Position numbers and translations under genes: made by a program. Below, in pieces: positions 25,936 to 33,253 of a stretch of DNA of 36,294 bases (position 1 is its first letter; each line of letters opens with the position of its first letter). The stretch is from an uncultured Eubacteriales bacterium. Its GTDB lineage: Bacteria; Bacillota; Clostridia; Oscillospirales; Acutalibacteraceae. The stretch lies in contig ONID01000022.1 in NCBI GenBank assembly GCA_900317765.1, positions 1 through 36,294 of the forward strand, read 5' to 3'. The notes beneath the pieces were generated by a model that searched no databases, was not told where the DNA came from, and was given only the letters and a program-made list of their open reading frames with translations.

Positions 25936-26036
25936 ATGCGGGAACCACCAAAAAAGCCCAATTATCGCAGCTGCAAAGACACCGCTGAATCTTGCATGCT
26001 GCCGCTTAATGCGAATGATTTCAGGAGTTGATAATT

Positions 26037-28340
26037 TTGCCGGATAATCCCGAATTTATTGTAAAGCGGAGCGGTCAGACCGTTAAATTCAACGCTGCCA
26101 AGATACGTGACGCTATCAGAAAAGCAGGAAACGCCGTTTCCGACGAGGAGATCACCGAAGAAAAGGTGCTTTCCCTCACCAATCAGGTGCTTGATAAAAT
26201 CCCGCCGCACACCATACCGACGGTTGAGCAGGTGCAGGACATTGTGGAGGAAGTGCTGATCTCCAACGATCTTCCCAAGACCTCCAAGGCCTACATCCTC
26301 TACCGCGCCGAGCGCAGCAAGCTGCGCCAGACCGAGAAGGATCTCATGGATATTTTCAAATCCCTGACCTTCGTCGACGCAAAGGATTCCAACATCAAGC
26401 GCGAGAACGCCAACATCGACACCGACACCGCCATGGGCACCATGCTCAAATACGGTTCGGAGAGCGCAAAGTACTTCGTTGACAACAACATTCTCGACAA
26501 GGACATTGCCGACGCGCACAACGGCGGCGACATCCACATTCATGACAAAGACTTCTACCTGCTCACAGAGACCTGCTGCCAGATCGACCTGCTCAAGCTC
26601 TTCAAGGACGGTTTTTCCACCGGACACGGTCATCTGCGCGAGCCTATGAGCATCCAGAGCTATTCCGCCCTTGCCTGCATTGCGATTCAGGCCAACCAGA
26701 ATGAAATGCACGGCGGTCAGTCGGTGCCCAATTTCGATTACTCCATGGCTCCCGGCGTCGCCAAGACCTTCATCAAGGAGTATTTCAAGGCGCTGGGCCT
26801 GTATCTGAAATACCGCTATGACGTTTCGGAGAGCGCCGTGGAGGAGTCGGTGACATATCTTGAAAAAGAAATGCCCCGCGACATCGTGCGCATTTCCAAC
26901 AAGGACGGCATGGAGCAGCGTCTTCTGGCAATGAAAGCCGAAGGCAAGCTGCCGGAGATTATTTCTGCCTTCTCCGAGGACGATCTGAAAAAGCTCAACG
27001 ACAGCGCCTTTGAGACCGCTCTGAGAGAGACCGATCATGCCACCTATCAGGCGATGGAGGGACTGATCCACAACCTCAACACCATGCATTCCAGAGCCGG
27101 TGCGCAGGTCCCGTTCAGTTCCATCAACTACGGCACCGACACCTCTCCCGAAGGCAGAATGGTTATGCGCAACCTGCTGCTGGCCACAGACGCGGGACTC
27201 GGCAACGGCGAGACGCCGATATTCCCCGTGCAGATCTTCAAGGTCAAGGAAGGCATCAACTTTAACAAGGAAGACCCCAACTACGACCTCTTCCGACTGA
27301 GCTGCAAGGTCAGCGCGAAGCGTCTTTTCCCGAATTTCAGCTTCCTGGACGCTCCCTTCAACCTGCAATACTACAAGCCCGGCGATTACAATACCGAAGT
27401 GGCTTACATGGGCTGCCGCACGAGAGTCATGGGCAACGTCCACGACCGTTCCCGCGAGATTACCTGCGGCAGAGGCAACCTCAGCTTCACGACCATCAAC
27501 CTGCCCCGCATAGGCATTGAAGCCAAGGGCGACTGGAATCTCTTCTACAGCATGCTGGATTCGAGAATAGACCTGGTGTTCAAGCAGCTGCTTCACCGCT
27601 TCAGGATCCAGTGCTCCAAGAAGGTGCGCAATTATCCCTTCCTCATGGGACAGGGCGTCTGGATCGACAGCGACGATTTAGGCATCGACGATTCCGTCGC
27701 GGAAGTGCTCAAGCACGGCACGCTCAGCGTCGGCTTCATCGGACTTGCCGAAACGCTCAAGGCGATGACGGGCCAGCACCACGGCGAAAGCGAAGAGAGC
27801 TACCGGCTGGGTCTTGACATCATCAAGTACATGCGCGGACGCATGGACAGGAAATCCGCCGAGACAGGTCTGAACTTCACCCTCCTTGCCACTCCCGCCG
27901 AGGGACTCAGCGGACGCTTCGTTAAGATGGACGCCAAGAAATACGGCAGCATCGAGGGAGTCACCGACCGCGAATATTACACCAATTCCTTCCACATTCC
28001 GGTCTACCACAACATCTCCGCCTTCAAGAAGCTGCGTCTGGAAGCGCCCTTCCACGCCCTCTGCAACGCGGGACACATCAGCTACGTCGAGCTTGACGGC
28101 GACATGTGCAACAACATCGACGCCTTTGAAACGGTCATCAAGTACATGAAGGAAGTCGGGATCGGCTACGGCTCCATCAACCATCCGGTAGACCGCGATC
28201 CGATCTGCGGCTATACAGGCGTGATCGGCAACTGCTGCCCGAGATGCGGCAGGAAAAACGGCGAAGGCGTATCGGTGGAAAAGCTCAAGGAACTGAGAAA
28301 GAAATATCCCAATATGCCGCACTTTGTCGGTATAGACTAA
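26037..28340 (+). CDS. nrdD: Anaerobic ribonucleoside-triphosphate reductase large chain NrdD, lacking the glycyl-radical tail
   Basis: Class III ribonucleotide reductase makes deoxynucleotides without oxygen, using formate or a thiol and a glycyl radical. The 767-residue chain has an N-terminal ATP-cone (about 1-90, VKRSGQTVKFNAAKIRDAIR) sensing dATP/ATP, then the catalytic barrel (GGDIHIHDKDFYLL, EMHGGQSVPNFDY, FSSINYGTDTSPEGR, FPNFSFLDAPFN, GCRTRVMGNVH). It ends with ICGYTGVIGNCCPRCGR, a Zn-ribbon-like segment, and a polar tail. The RxxGY glycyl-radical motif expected next is absent; it is in the separate gene that follows. TTG 26037 is chosen: AGGAG lies 9 bases upstream, whereas TTG 26028 touches it. 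Strong promoter plus NrdR boxes lie upstream. No nrdG activase is in the window. Confidence 0.93.
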   Translation: MPDNPEFIVKRSGQTVKFNAAKIRDAIRKAGNAVSDEEITEEKVLSLTNQVLDKIPPHTIPTVEQVQDIVEEVLISNDLPKTSKAYILYRAERSKLRQTEKDLMDIFKSLTFVDAKDSNIKRENANIDTDTAMGTMLKYGSESAKYFVDNNILDKDIADAHNGGDIHIHDKDFYLLTETCCQIDLLKLFKDGFSTGHGHLREPMSIQSYSALACIAIQANQNEMHGGQSVPNFDYSMAPGVAKTFIKEYFKALGLYLKYRYDVSESAVEESVTYLEKEMPRDIVRISNKDGMEQRLLAMKAEGKLPEIISAFSEDDLKKLNDSAFETALRETDHATYQAMEGLIHNLNTMHSRAGAQVPFSSINYGTDTSPEGRMVMRNLLLATDAGLGNGETPIFPVQIFKVKEGINFNKEDPNYDLFRLSCKVSAKRLFPNFSFLDAPFNLQYYKPGDYNTEVAYMGCRTRVMGNVHDRSREITCGRGNLSFTTINLPRIGIEAKGDWNLFYSMLDSRIDLVFKQLLHRFRIQCSKKVRNYPFLMGQGVWIDSDDLGIDDSVAEVLKHGTLSVGFIGLAETLKAMTGQHHGESEESYRLGLDIIKYMRGRMDRKSAETGLNFTLLATPAEGLSGRFVKMDAKKYGSIEGVTDREYYTNSFHIPVYHNISAFKKLRLEAPFHALCNAGHISYVELDGDMCNNIDAFETVIKYMKEVGIGYGSINHPVDRDPICGYTGVIGNCCPRCGRKNGEGVSVEKLKELRKKYPNMPHFVGID

Positions 28341-28378
28341 TTCTAATTCAAACAAAAAAACATACGGAGGTACAGATC

Positions 28379-28549
28379 ATGAATACAAAGGCACCACAGA
28401 AGAAGACAACCGTCGGCGAGGGCGTTGGATTTGAGCGCATCCGCCGCATCACCGGCTATCTGGTAGGCACCGTCGACCGCTTCAACGACGCAAAACGCGC
28501 CGAGGAAAGCGACAGAGTCAAGCACAGCCTTTCCAAGAATGACAAATAA
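28379..28549 (+). CDS. Free-standing glycyl-radical peptide of anaerobic ribonucleotide reductase
   Basis: This 56-residue protein consists of what is normally the last part of NrdD: FERIRRITGYLVGTVDRFND (starting at residue 18) followed by AKRAEESDRVKHS. The RxxGY motif puts the radical Gly at G26 (R23-I-T-G26-Y27). GGAGGT precedes ATG 28379, 38 bases after the nrdD stop, in the same operon and ahead of a shared terminator. By inference it docks onto NrdD to complete the active site, much as the small GrcA protein supplies a new glycyl site to pyruvate formate-lyase. It may be activated as a peptide by NrdG. I believe short proteins annotated as NrdD exist in other Firmicutes, but cannot check that here. 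Confidence 0.9.
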   Translation: MNTKAPQKKTTVGEGVGFERIRRITGYLVGTVDRFNDAKRAEESDRVKHSLSKNDK

Positions 28550-28575
28550 TCGGCCACTGTTCAATTAGCGCAAGC

Positions 28576-28624
28576 AAATACCCCTTCGTCAGACCTGAGT
28601 GCTGCTGACGAAGGGGTATTTTTT
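28576..28624. terminator. Strong intrinsic terminator between nrdD operon and galM
   Basis: A perfect 17-bp stem (28576-28592 with 28605-28621) with a 12-base loop, ending in TTTTTT (28619-28624) on the + strand. It starts 26 bases after the glycyl-peptide gene and overlaps the end of galM on the other strand. On the - strand the T-tract is only TTT, so it is mainly a + strand terminator that may also serve galM. Confidence 0.93.
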
Positions 28625-29630
28625 AGTCGTGGGAAAAACGGTATTTGGTCGTGCTTGTGAAAATCTCTCCTGCTCTGAGTACCGTGCCGGGGAATTCGGG
28701 GTGATTCGGGCTGTCGGGGAAGTGCTGCGTCTCCAGCGCAAACGCTCCGCCGGGATTGCCGAGGGTAAAGAGCTGCACGGCCGGCTGGTCGGTGAAGCAT
28801 TCTATCGTAACGCCGCTTTTCAGCCCCGTGGCAAAAGCGACGGGCTGCTCCGTTTCATGGGGGTTCAGTACAAACGTGTGATCGAAGCCGCCGTGGGAGG
28901 GATCGTCGTCCGCAAGCATTTTGGGTGTGCGGAAATCGAACGGAGTGCCGTCAACCGGCAGCTGTTTCCCAGTAGGAATGTCATTGCCGTCCAATTTGAG
29001 CGTGTGATCTGCGTTGATGAATAATTGCACATCGCGGTTGTCGGTTTTTGGCGGTTTGCGAAAGAGAGAAAACCGCGTGTCGATGCCGTTGGGATTGAAA
29101 TAGCTGTGATTGGTGAGATTGATAACGGTGTCCCGGTCGCTGACCGCGCGGAATGTTATTTCCAGCGCATTGTCGCGGGTGACGCGGTAGGACACGCTGA
29201 CATTCAGATTGCCGGGATAGCCTTCTTCGCCGTCGGGGGAGAGAAGGGTGAACTGTACGCAGTCATCGCCGATGACGCTGCCCTCCCAGATTTTTCTGCT
29301 GAAGCCGAGCGCCCCGCCGTGCAGGTGATGTCCGTTGTGATTCTGCGTGAGCCGGTACTCTCTGCCGTCCAAGCGGAATTGTCCTCCGGCGATACGTCCG
29401 GCATATCTTCCCACCGTCGCGCCGAAGCAGGCGAAGAAAAATTTTTCATAGAGTTTTGCCTTCGGAAAAGACAATGCCATATCCAGCCCGCGAAAGACAA
29501 CGCGCTGTACGGAAGCTCCCAAATCCATTACCGACACAGACAGTTCACCGTTTGAAAGAGTGTACCTCTTTACTTTCCGGGAGTCCGAAATTTCTCCCCA
29601 GATTTCTTCCGTGATTCTTTCGCTGTGCAA
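28623..29630 (-). CDS. galM: Aldose 1-epimerase (mutarotase) GalM
   Basis: Interconverts alpha and beta anomers of galactose, glucose and related sugars in the cytosol. The product (335 residues from the chosen start) shows the family marks: FGATVGRYAGRIAGG, NHNGHHLHGG with the substrate-binding His, VINLTNHSYFNPNG, GGFDHTFVLN, and the catalytic Glu in ALETQHFPDSPNH. Length is normal. I start it at TTG 29630 because AAGGAG lies upstream at the right distance; a longer frame to the ATG at 29675 would begin inside the promoter, whose predicted RNA start is near 29657. It faces the nrdD operon and is divergent from the SRP RNA gene. No other sugar genes are nearby. Confidence 0.93.
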   Translation of the reverse strand: MHSERITEEIWGEISDSRKVKRYTLSNGELSVSVMDLGASVQRVVFRGLDMALSFPKAKLYEKFFFACFGATVGRYAGRIAGGQFRLDGREYRLTQNHNGHHLHGGALGFSRKIWEGSVIGDDCVQFTLLSPDGEEGYPGNLNVSVSYRVTRDNALEITFRAVSDRDTVINLTNHSYFNPNGIDTRFSLFRKPPKTDNRDVQLFINADHTLKLDGNDIPTGKQLPVDGTPFDFRTPKMLADDDPSHGGFDHTFVLNPHETEQPVAFATGLKSGVTIECFTDQPAVQLFTLGNPGGAFALETQHFPDSPNHPEFPGTVLRAGEIFTSTTKYRFSHD

Positions 29631-29663
29631 CGCTCCCACTCCTTGTCTGTCGATGGTAATAAC

Positions 29664-29692
29664 ATCATACCACACCTCATCGGGAAATGCAA
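29664..29692 (-). promoter_or_regulatory. Sigma-A promoter of galM
   Basis: On the - strand: TTGCAT (complement of 29687-29692), 17-base spacer, TATGAT (complement of 29664-29669). The predicted start near 29657 lies downstream of the ATG at 29675, which excludes that codon and supports a TTG start at 29630. Confidence 0.75.
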
Positions 29693-29767
29693 TATGCGGA
29701 TGAATTACCTCACAGTGTTTGCCATTATTCCGTATACAAAAAGTTTACAAACAATGATAAAAAAATC

Positions 29768-29796
29768 TTGATTTTTTGAAAAGGATGTATTATACT
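29768..29796 (+). promoter_or_regulatory. Sigma-A promoter of the SRP RNA gene
   Basis: TTGATT (29768-29773), 17-base spacer, TATACT (29791-29796). The transcript would begin near 29803, about 45 bases ahead of the mature SRP RNA, with a small hairpin GCGACT/AGTCGC (29803-29819) in that leader. Confidence 0.82.
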
Positions 29797-29849
29797 AATA
29801 TAGCGACTGAAAAAGTCGCGGCGATTTTCCAAAAATTTGCCTAAACGAA

Positions 29850-29970
29850 GACAGAATACATTCGTGCATATCGACATGCGGATGCCGGATCCTGTGCGGC
29901 AGGGCGCTGTGAACCATGTCAGGCGGGGAACCGAGCAGCATTTGACGATGTGCATGAGGGTTCTGTCTTT
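29850..29970 (+). ncRNA. ffs: Signal recognition particle RNA (4.5S-like, small type)
   Basis: About 120 bases; this RNA pairs with Ffh to target membrane proteins. Diagnostic apical part: CAGG (29920-29923), CGG (29924-29926), GGAA tetraloop (29927-29930), CCG (29931-29933), AGCAGC (29934-29939). This is the universal CAGG-nnn-GGAA-nnn-AGCAGC core with a compensatory CGG/CCG stem in place of the UCC/GGA of E. coli. The closing ends pair: GACAGAA (29850-29856) with TTCTGTC (29961-29967), then TTTTTT. Inner arms TCGTGCATATCG and CGATGTGCATGAG also pair with wobbles. At this length there is no Alu domain, unlike the long Bacillus form. Its place just before dnaX is the usual one in Firmicutes. 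Confidence 0.92.
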
Positions 29971-29975
29971 TTTAG

Positions 29976-30007
29976 TGCCCGAAAATAATTGCGGGCAGTC
30001 ATTTTTT
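29976..30007 (+). terminator. Second terminator-like hairpin between SRP RNA and dnaX
   Basis: TGCCCG (29976-29981) pairs with CGGGCA (29992-29997), followed by GTCA and TTTTTT (30002-30007). Together with the T-run at the SRP RNA end it makes two successive stop signals, only 20 bases before the dnaX start, so dnaX would depend on read-through or an unseen promoter. Confidence 0.7.
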
Positions 30008-30027
30008 CATGTGAGAGGGTGTGCAGC

Positions 30028-31710
30028 ATGTACCAGGTGCTTTACCGCAAATGGCGTCCGAAGACCTTCGCCGATGTGGTCGGGCAGCCGCATGTCACCG
30101 ATACGCTCAAAAACGAGCTGATTTCGGACAGAATCGCGCACGCATACCTCTTCACAGGCTCACGCGGCACCGGCAAGACCACCTGCGCCAAGATATTTGC
30201 CAAGGCGGTCAACTGCCTTCATCCTGTGAACGGCAATCCCTGCTGCGAGTGCGAGATTTGCCGCGGCATCGAGGACGAAAGCATCATGGACGTCACGGAA
30301 ATGGACGCCGCTTCCAACCGCAAGATTGAGGATATCCGCGACCTGCTCGAGGAAATCCGCTATACCCCTGCGCAGGCGAAGTACCGCGTTTTCATCGTGG
30401 ACGAAGTGCATATGCTCACCACCGAGGCGTTCAACGCCCTGCTTAAAACGCTGGAAGAACCGCCGTCCTACGTCATTTTCATTTTAGCGACCACCGAGCC
30501 GCACAAGCTTCCGGCGACCATTCTGTCGCGTTGCCAGCGGTTCGACTTCCACCGCGTCACGCCGCAGGCGATCTGCGACAGGCTGCGATACATCGCCCGG
30601 CAGGAAGGCGGCGACCTTGACGACGAAGCTGGTCTGATGATTGCGCGGCTTGCCGACGGCGGCATGCGCGACGCGCTCTCCATCCTCGATCAGGCGATGG
30701 GGAAGAGCAGGCAGGTCAACGCCCTCACCGTCTGCGAAACGGTGGGAATGGCGGGCACGGGCTACATCAGCGAAATCGCAGGCGACATCGCCAGACGCGA
30801 CCCGGCAGCCCTCATGCGGCTGATCAGCGACCTTTACGCCAATTCCAAGGATATGATACGCCTGTGCGACGAGCTGATAGGCTATTTCCGCAGCATCATG
30901 ATACTCTGCACCGTGAGGGATTCCGACGGTCTGATCGTCGCCTCCGAAGCGGAGCTGACCGAGATGAAGCAGGCTGCTTCGCAGTTCACGCCGGCGCGTG
31001 CGATAGAGATACTCAATCTCCTCCAGTCGTCCTATGAGAAAATGGCACGCGGCGTCAACAAGCGCGTGGAAATGGAAACCGTGCTGATCAGAATATGCGG
31101 CGTCCCCGACAGCGGCGCACAGACGGCGCAGCCGTCCCAGCAAGTCAGACAGCAGCCCTCACCCGACCAGAGCGCGGTGATCCAGTCGCTGCTCTCCCGC
31201 ATTGAGTCTTTGGAGCGCACGGTTCGTTCCGGTCTGCTGCAAAGCCGGACAGCGGCGCCTGGCGTACCGATCTACGGCAGCACGTCGGACGCGGGCAGCA
31301 AGGGCGCAGCCGAAAAGGGCGGCGCATCGGTCGACGTCCGGGCGCTGAGCGACACCGCCAAGACCTATTCCGACTGGAACAGGATCCTGGAAGCGCTACA
31401 GTCGGCCAATCAGCCGGCATACAGCGTGCTTGCGGATTCAAGGGCATTCATCAACGGCAAGTACCTGCTCATTGAAACCGGCGGCTTCGGAAGGGATATG
31501 CTTCGGAATGCGCAGGTCAAGGAATCCATCAGGAATATCGTCAGACAAATTTCGGGAATCGACTGCCGACTGGGGCCATACACTCCGTCGGGAGCAGTTC
31601 AAAATAATACATCTGAAAACAAATACCGTTCCGACAACACCCATCTTGCATTCGCGGAAAAAATCATGCAGCGGGCGCAGGAAGCGGGCGTCGATGTGGA
31701 AGAAGATTAG
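30028..31710 (+). CDS. dnaX: DNA polymerase III subunit gamma/tau (DnaX)
   Basis: Clamp-loader ATPase that couples polymerases at the fork. The 560-residue product starts YQVLYRKWRPKTFADVVGQ, has Walker A GSRGTGKTT (about 44-52), a zinc module with C63, C72/C73, C75 and C78, Walker B VFIVDEVHMLT, sensor ATTEPHKLPATILSRCQRF with the SRC arginine finger, and the domain III/IV region to about residue 380; the tail is Gln/Pro/Ser-rich as in tau. ATG 30028 is chosen, behind GAGAGGGTG; an earlier frame start at 29989 lies in the terminator hairpin. An A6 run near the end (31658-31663) is too close to the stop to be a tau/gamma frameshift site. ybaB follows after 12 bases. Confidence 0.96.
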   Translation: MYQVLYRKWRPKTFADVVGQPHVTDTLKNELISDRIAHAYLFTGSRGTGKTTCAKIFAKAVNCLHPVNGNPCCECEICRGIEDESIMDVTEMDAASNRKIEDIRDLLEEIRYTPAQAKYRVFIVDEVHMLTTEAFNALLKTLEEPPSYVIFILATTEPHKLPATILSRCQRFDFHRVTPQAICDRLRYIARQEGGDLDDEAGLMIARLADGGMRDALSILDQAMGKSRQVNALTVCETVGMAGTGYISEIAGDIARRDPAALMRLISDLYANSKDMIRLCDELIGYFRSIMILCTVRDSDGLIVASEAELTEMKQAASQFTPARAIEILNLLQSSYEKMARGVNKRVEMETVLIRICGVPDSGAQTAQPSQQVRQQPSPDQSAVIQSLLSRIESLERTVRSGLLQSRTAAPGVPIYGSTSDAGSKGAAEKGGASVDVRALSDTAKTYSDWNRILEALQSANQPAYSVLADSRAFINGKYLLIETGGFGRDMLRNAQVKESIRNIVRQISGIDCRLGPYTPSGAVQNNTSENKYRSDNTHLAFAEKIMQRAQEAGVDVEED

Positions 31711-31722
31711 GAGGATTTTATT

Positions 31723-32076
31723 ATGAAATCAAGATTACCCAAGGGCTACGGCTCAGGACAGGCAACCAACATGAGCCAGATCGCAAAGCAGGCGCAGAAG
31801 ATCCAGGAAGAGATGGAAAAAGTCTCCGCCGAGCTTGACCAGAAGGAATACACCATCAGCACAGGAGGCAATGCCGTCACCGTCACCATGCTCGGCAAGA
31901 TGGAGATCACCAATCTCACCATCAGCCCCGAAGCCATCGACCCGGAGGATCCCGACATGCTGGCAGACATGATCACAGGCGCCGTCAATGAGGTCATCCG
32001 CAGCATCAACGCCGACAAGGAAGAAAAGATGAACGCCGTCACAGGCGGTCTGTCGCTTCCGGGAATGGGATTCTGA
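31723..32076 (+). CDS. ybaB: Nucleoid-associated protein YbaB/EbfC
   Basis: Small DNA-binding dimer of the YbaB/EbfC family that coats or bridges DNA; its precise role is unsettled. The 117-residue product shows the family core: [22 protein letters not shown] (helical N-terminal part), the strand segment [43 protein letters not shown], and a Gly/Pro-Met C-terminus GLSLPGMGF. The N-terminal 15 residues ([11 protein letters not shown]) are polar and slightly longer than average. GGAGG lies just upstream of ATG 31723. It sits between dnaX and recR, as in most bacteria, and is almost certainly co-transcribed with both. Confidence 0.96.
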   Translation: MKSRLPKGYGSGQATNMSQIAKQAQKIQEEMEKVSAELDQKEYTISTGGNAVTVTMLGKMEITNLTISPEAIDPEDPDMLADMITGAVNEVIRSINADKEEKMNAVTGGLSLPGMGF

Positions 32077-32077
32077 G

Positions 32078-32677
32078 TTGGCTTACCGGGTAGCACCGCT
32101 GACAAAGCTGATAGAGCAGTTCGAAAGACTGCCGGGCATCGGCAAAAAGAGCGCGCAGAGGCTTGCGCTTTATGTGCTGGACCTGCCGAAGTCCGAAGCC
32201 GAGGCGTTTGCCAACGCCATTATCGAGGCAAAGCAAAAGATACGCAAGTGCGCCGTATGCTGCAACCTGACGGATGAGGAGCTGTGTCCCGTCTGCGCCA
32301 ACGCGTCGAGGGACAAATCCGTCATCTGCGTGGTAGCCGAGCCGAAGGACGTCATCGCACTGGAACGCACGCATGAATTCAACGCGGTCTATCACGTGCT
32401 GCACGGCTGCATCTCGCCGATGGACGGCATCGGACCCGACCAGCTCTGCATCAGGGAGCTGCTGGCCCGCGTCAACGCGGGGGGCGTCAAGGAGGTCATC
32501 ATGGCGACCAACCCCACCGTGGAAGGCGAGGCGACGGCGATGTACCTTTCCAGACTAATCAAGCCTCTCGGCGTAAAGGTGACGCGGCTTGCCTACGGCA
32601 TACCGGTCGGCGGCGACCTGGAATATGCTGACGAGGTGACGCTCAAACGGGCACTTGACGGACGCAGCGAATTATGA
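32078..32677 (+). CDS. recR: Recombination mediator protein RecR
   Basis: RecR forms a ring clamp and, with RecO/RecF, loads RecA at gaps. The 199-residue product has the helix-hairpin-helix [13 protein letters not shown] (about 18-30), the C4 zinc finger C58, C61, C70, C73, and the Toprim domain: [30 protein letters not shown], and [19 protein letters not shown], then [16 protein letters not shown]. Length matches the family. The start is TTG 32078, one base after the ybaB stop; the Shine-Dalgarno is weak, so translation is probably coupled. If AddAB is inactive in this cell, RecFOR would be the remaining pre-synaptic route in this window. Confidence 0.96.
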   Translation: MAYRVAPLTKLIEQFERLPGIGKKSAQRLALYVLDLPKSEAEAFANAIIEAKQKIRKCAVCCNLTDEELCPVCANASRDKSVICVVAEPKDVIALERTHEFNAVYHVLHGCISPMDGIGPDQLCIRELLARVNAGGVKEVIMATNPTVEGEATAMYLSRLIKPLGVKVTRLAYGIPVGGDLEYADEVTLKRALDGRSEL

Positions 32678-32688
32678 GGTGAATCAGA

Positions 32689-33159
32689 ATGCCCAAGGAC
32701 AAGGATGCAAACAGAAGCATCGCCCAGAATAAAAAGGCATATCACGAATATTTTGTCGAGGAATCGTATGAAGCGGGTATCGAGCTGACCGGCACGGAGG
32801 TCAAATCTCTGCGCCAGGGCAAGGTCAATATCAAGGAGGCGTGGTGTTCCATTGAGGAGGGACAGCTCTACATCAAGGGAATGCATATCAGCCCCTACGA
32901 CCACGGCAATATATTCAACGTCAACCCCCTGAGAGTTAGAAAGCTGCTTTTGCACCGGAAGGAAATATCGCACCTTTACACCTGCGTAAAGCAGGCGGGC
33001 TATTCCATCGTCCCGCTGTCGCTTTACTTCAAAGGTTCGCTTGTCAAGGTGCAGATAGGTCTGTGCAAGGGCAAAAAGCTCTATGACAAGAGGGAAGACG
33101 CGGCAAAGCGCGACGCAAAGCGCGCCATTGACCGCGCCTTGAAGCAGAAAAATCAATAA
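32689..33159 (+). CDS. smpB: SsrA-binding protein SmpB
   Basis: Partner of tmRNA in trans-translation, rescuing stalled ribosomes. The 156-residue product has the family sequence: YFVEESYEAGIELTGTEVKSL, REGKVNIKEAW-type (RQGKVNIKEAWCSI), GMHISPYDHGNIFNVNPLRVR, KLLLHRKEI, and a basic C-terminal tail rich in Lys/Arg. The usual phenylalanine/tyrosine of the tail region (KLYDKREDAAKRD) is present. GAGGTGAAT precedes ATG 32689; it starts 11 bases after recR and may be on the same transcript. An intrinsic terminator follows. The tmRNA gene itself is not in this window. Confidence 0.96.
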   Translation: MPKDKDANRSIAQNKKAYHEYFVEESYEAGIELTGTEVKSLRQGKVNIKEAWCSIEEGQLYIKGMHISPYDHGNIFNVNPLRVRKLLLHRKEISHLYTCVKQAGYSIVPLSLYFKGSLVKVQIGLCKGKKLYDKREDAAKRDAKRAIDRALKQKNQ

Positions 33160-33165
33160 CAGCAC

Positions 33166-33201
33166 AGCATTCGCATATTGTAAAAAGTGCGAGTGCTTTT
33201 T
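33166..33201 (+). terminator. Intrinsic terminator after smpB
   Basis: AGCATTCGCAT (33166-33176) pairs with GTGCGAGTGCT (33187-33197), allowing two G-U pairs, followed by TTTTT (33197-33201). It closes the dnaX-ybaB-recR-smpB run. Confidence 0.82.
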
Positions 33202-33213
33202 GCGTTAATACTG

Positions 33214-33238
33214 CACAGGATAATTTTATAAACCTGTG
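33214..33238 (+). promoter_or_regulatory. Inverted repeat just upstream of the RpiR-type regulator gene
   Basis: CACAGG (33214-33219) and CCTGTG (33233-33238) form an inverted repeat with an AT-rich centre, ending 15 bases before ATG 33254. It may be an operator for autoregulation by the downstream SIS-domain regulator, or a hairpin near its ribosome site. The role is inferred. Confidence 0.45.
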
Positions 33239-33253
33239 ATGTGAGGGATCGAA

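Noticed and set aside
25962..27596. A 544-codon open frame on the - strand
   Set aside because: It is antisense to nrdD, which has clear motifs, promoter and ribosome site; the antisense protein resembles nothing.
28551..28560. GCCACTG, a string found in cobalamin riboswitches
   Set aside because: It is isolated between the glycyl-peptide gene and a terminator, with no surrounding riboswitch structure. No B12 riboswitch was found ahead of metF/metH either.
29631..29675. ATG at 29675 as the galM start
   Set aside because: It lies upstream of the predicted RNA start of a good promoter, so it would not be in the message; TTG 29630 has the ribosome site.
31658..31663. A6 run in dnaX as a programmed frameshift for a gamma form
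   Set aside because: It is about 16 codons from the stop, so a shift would hardly shorten the protein.
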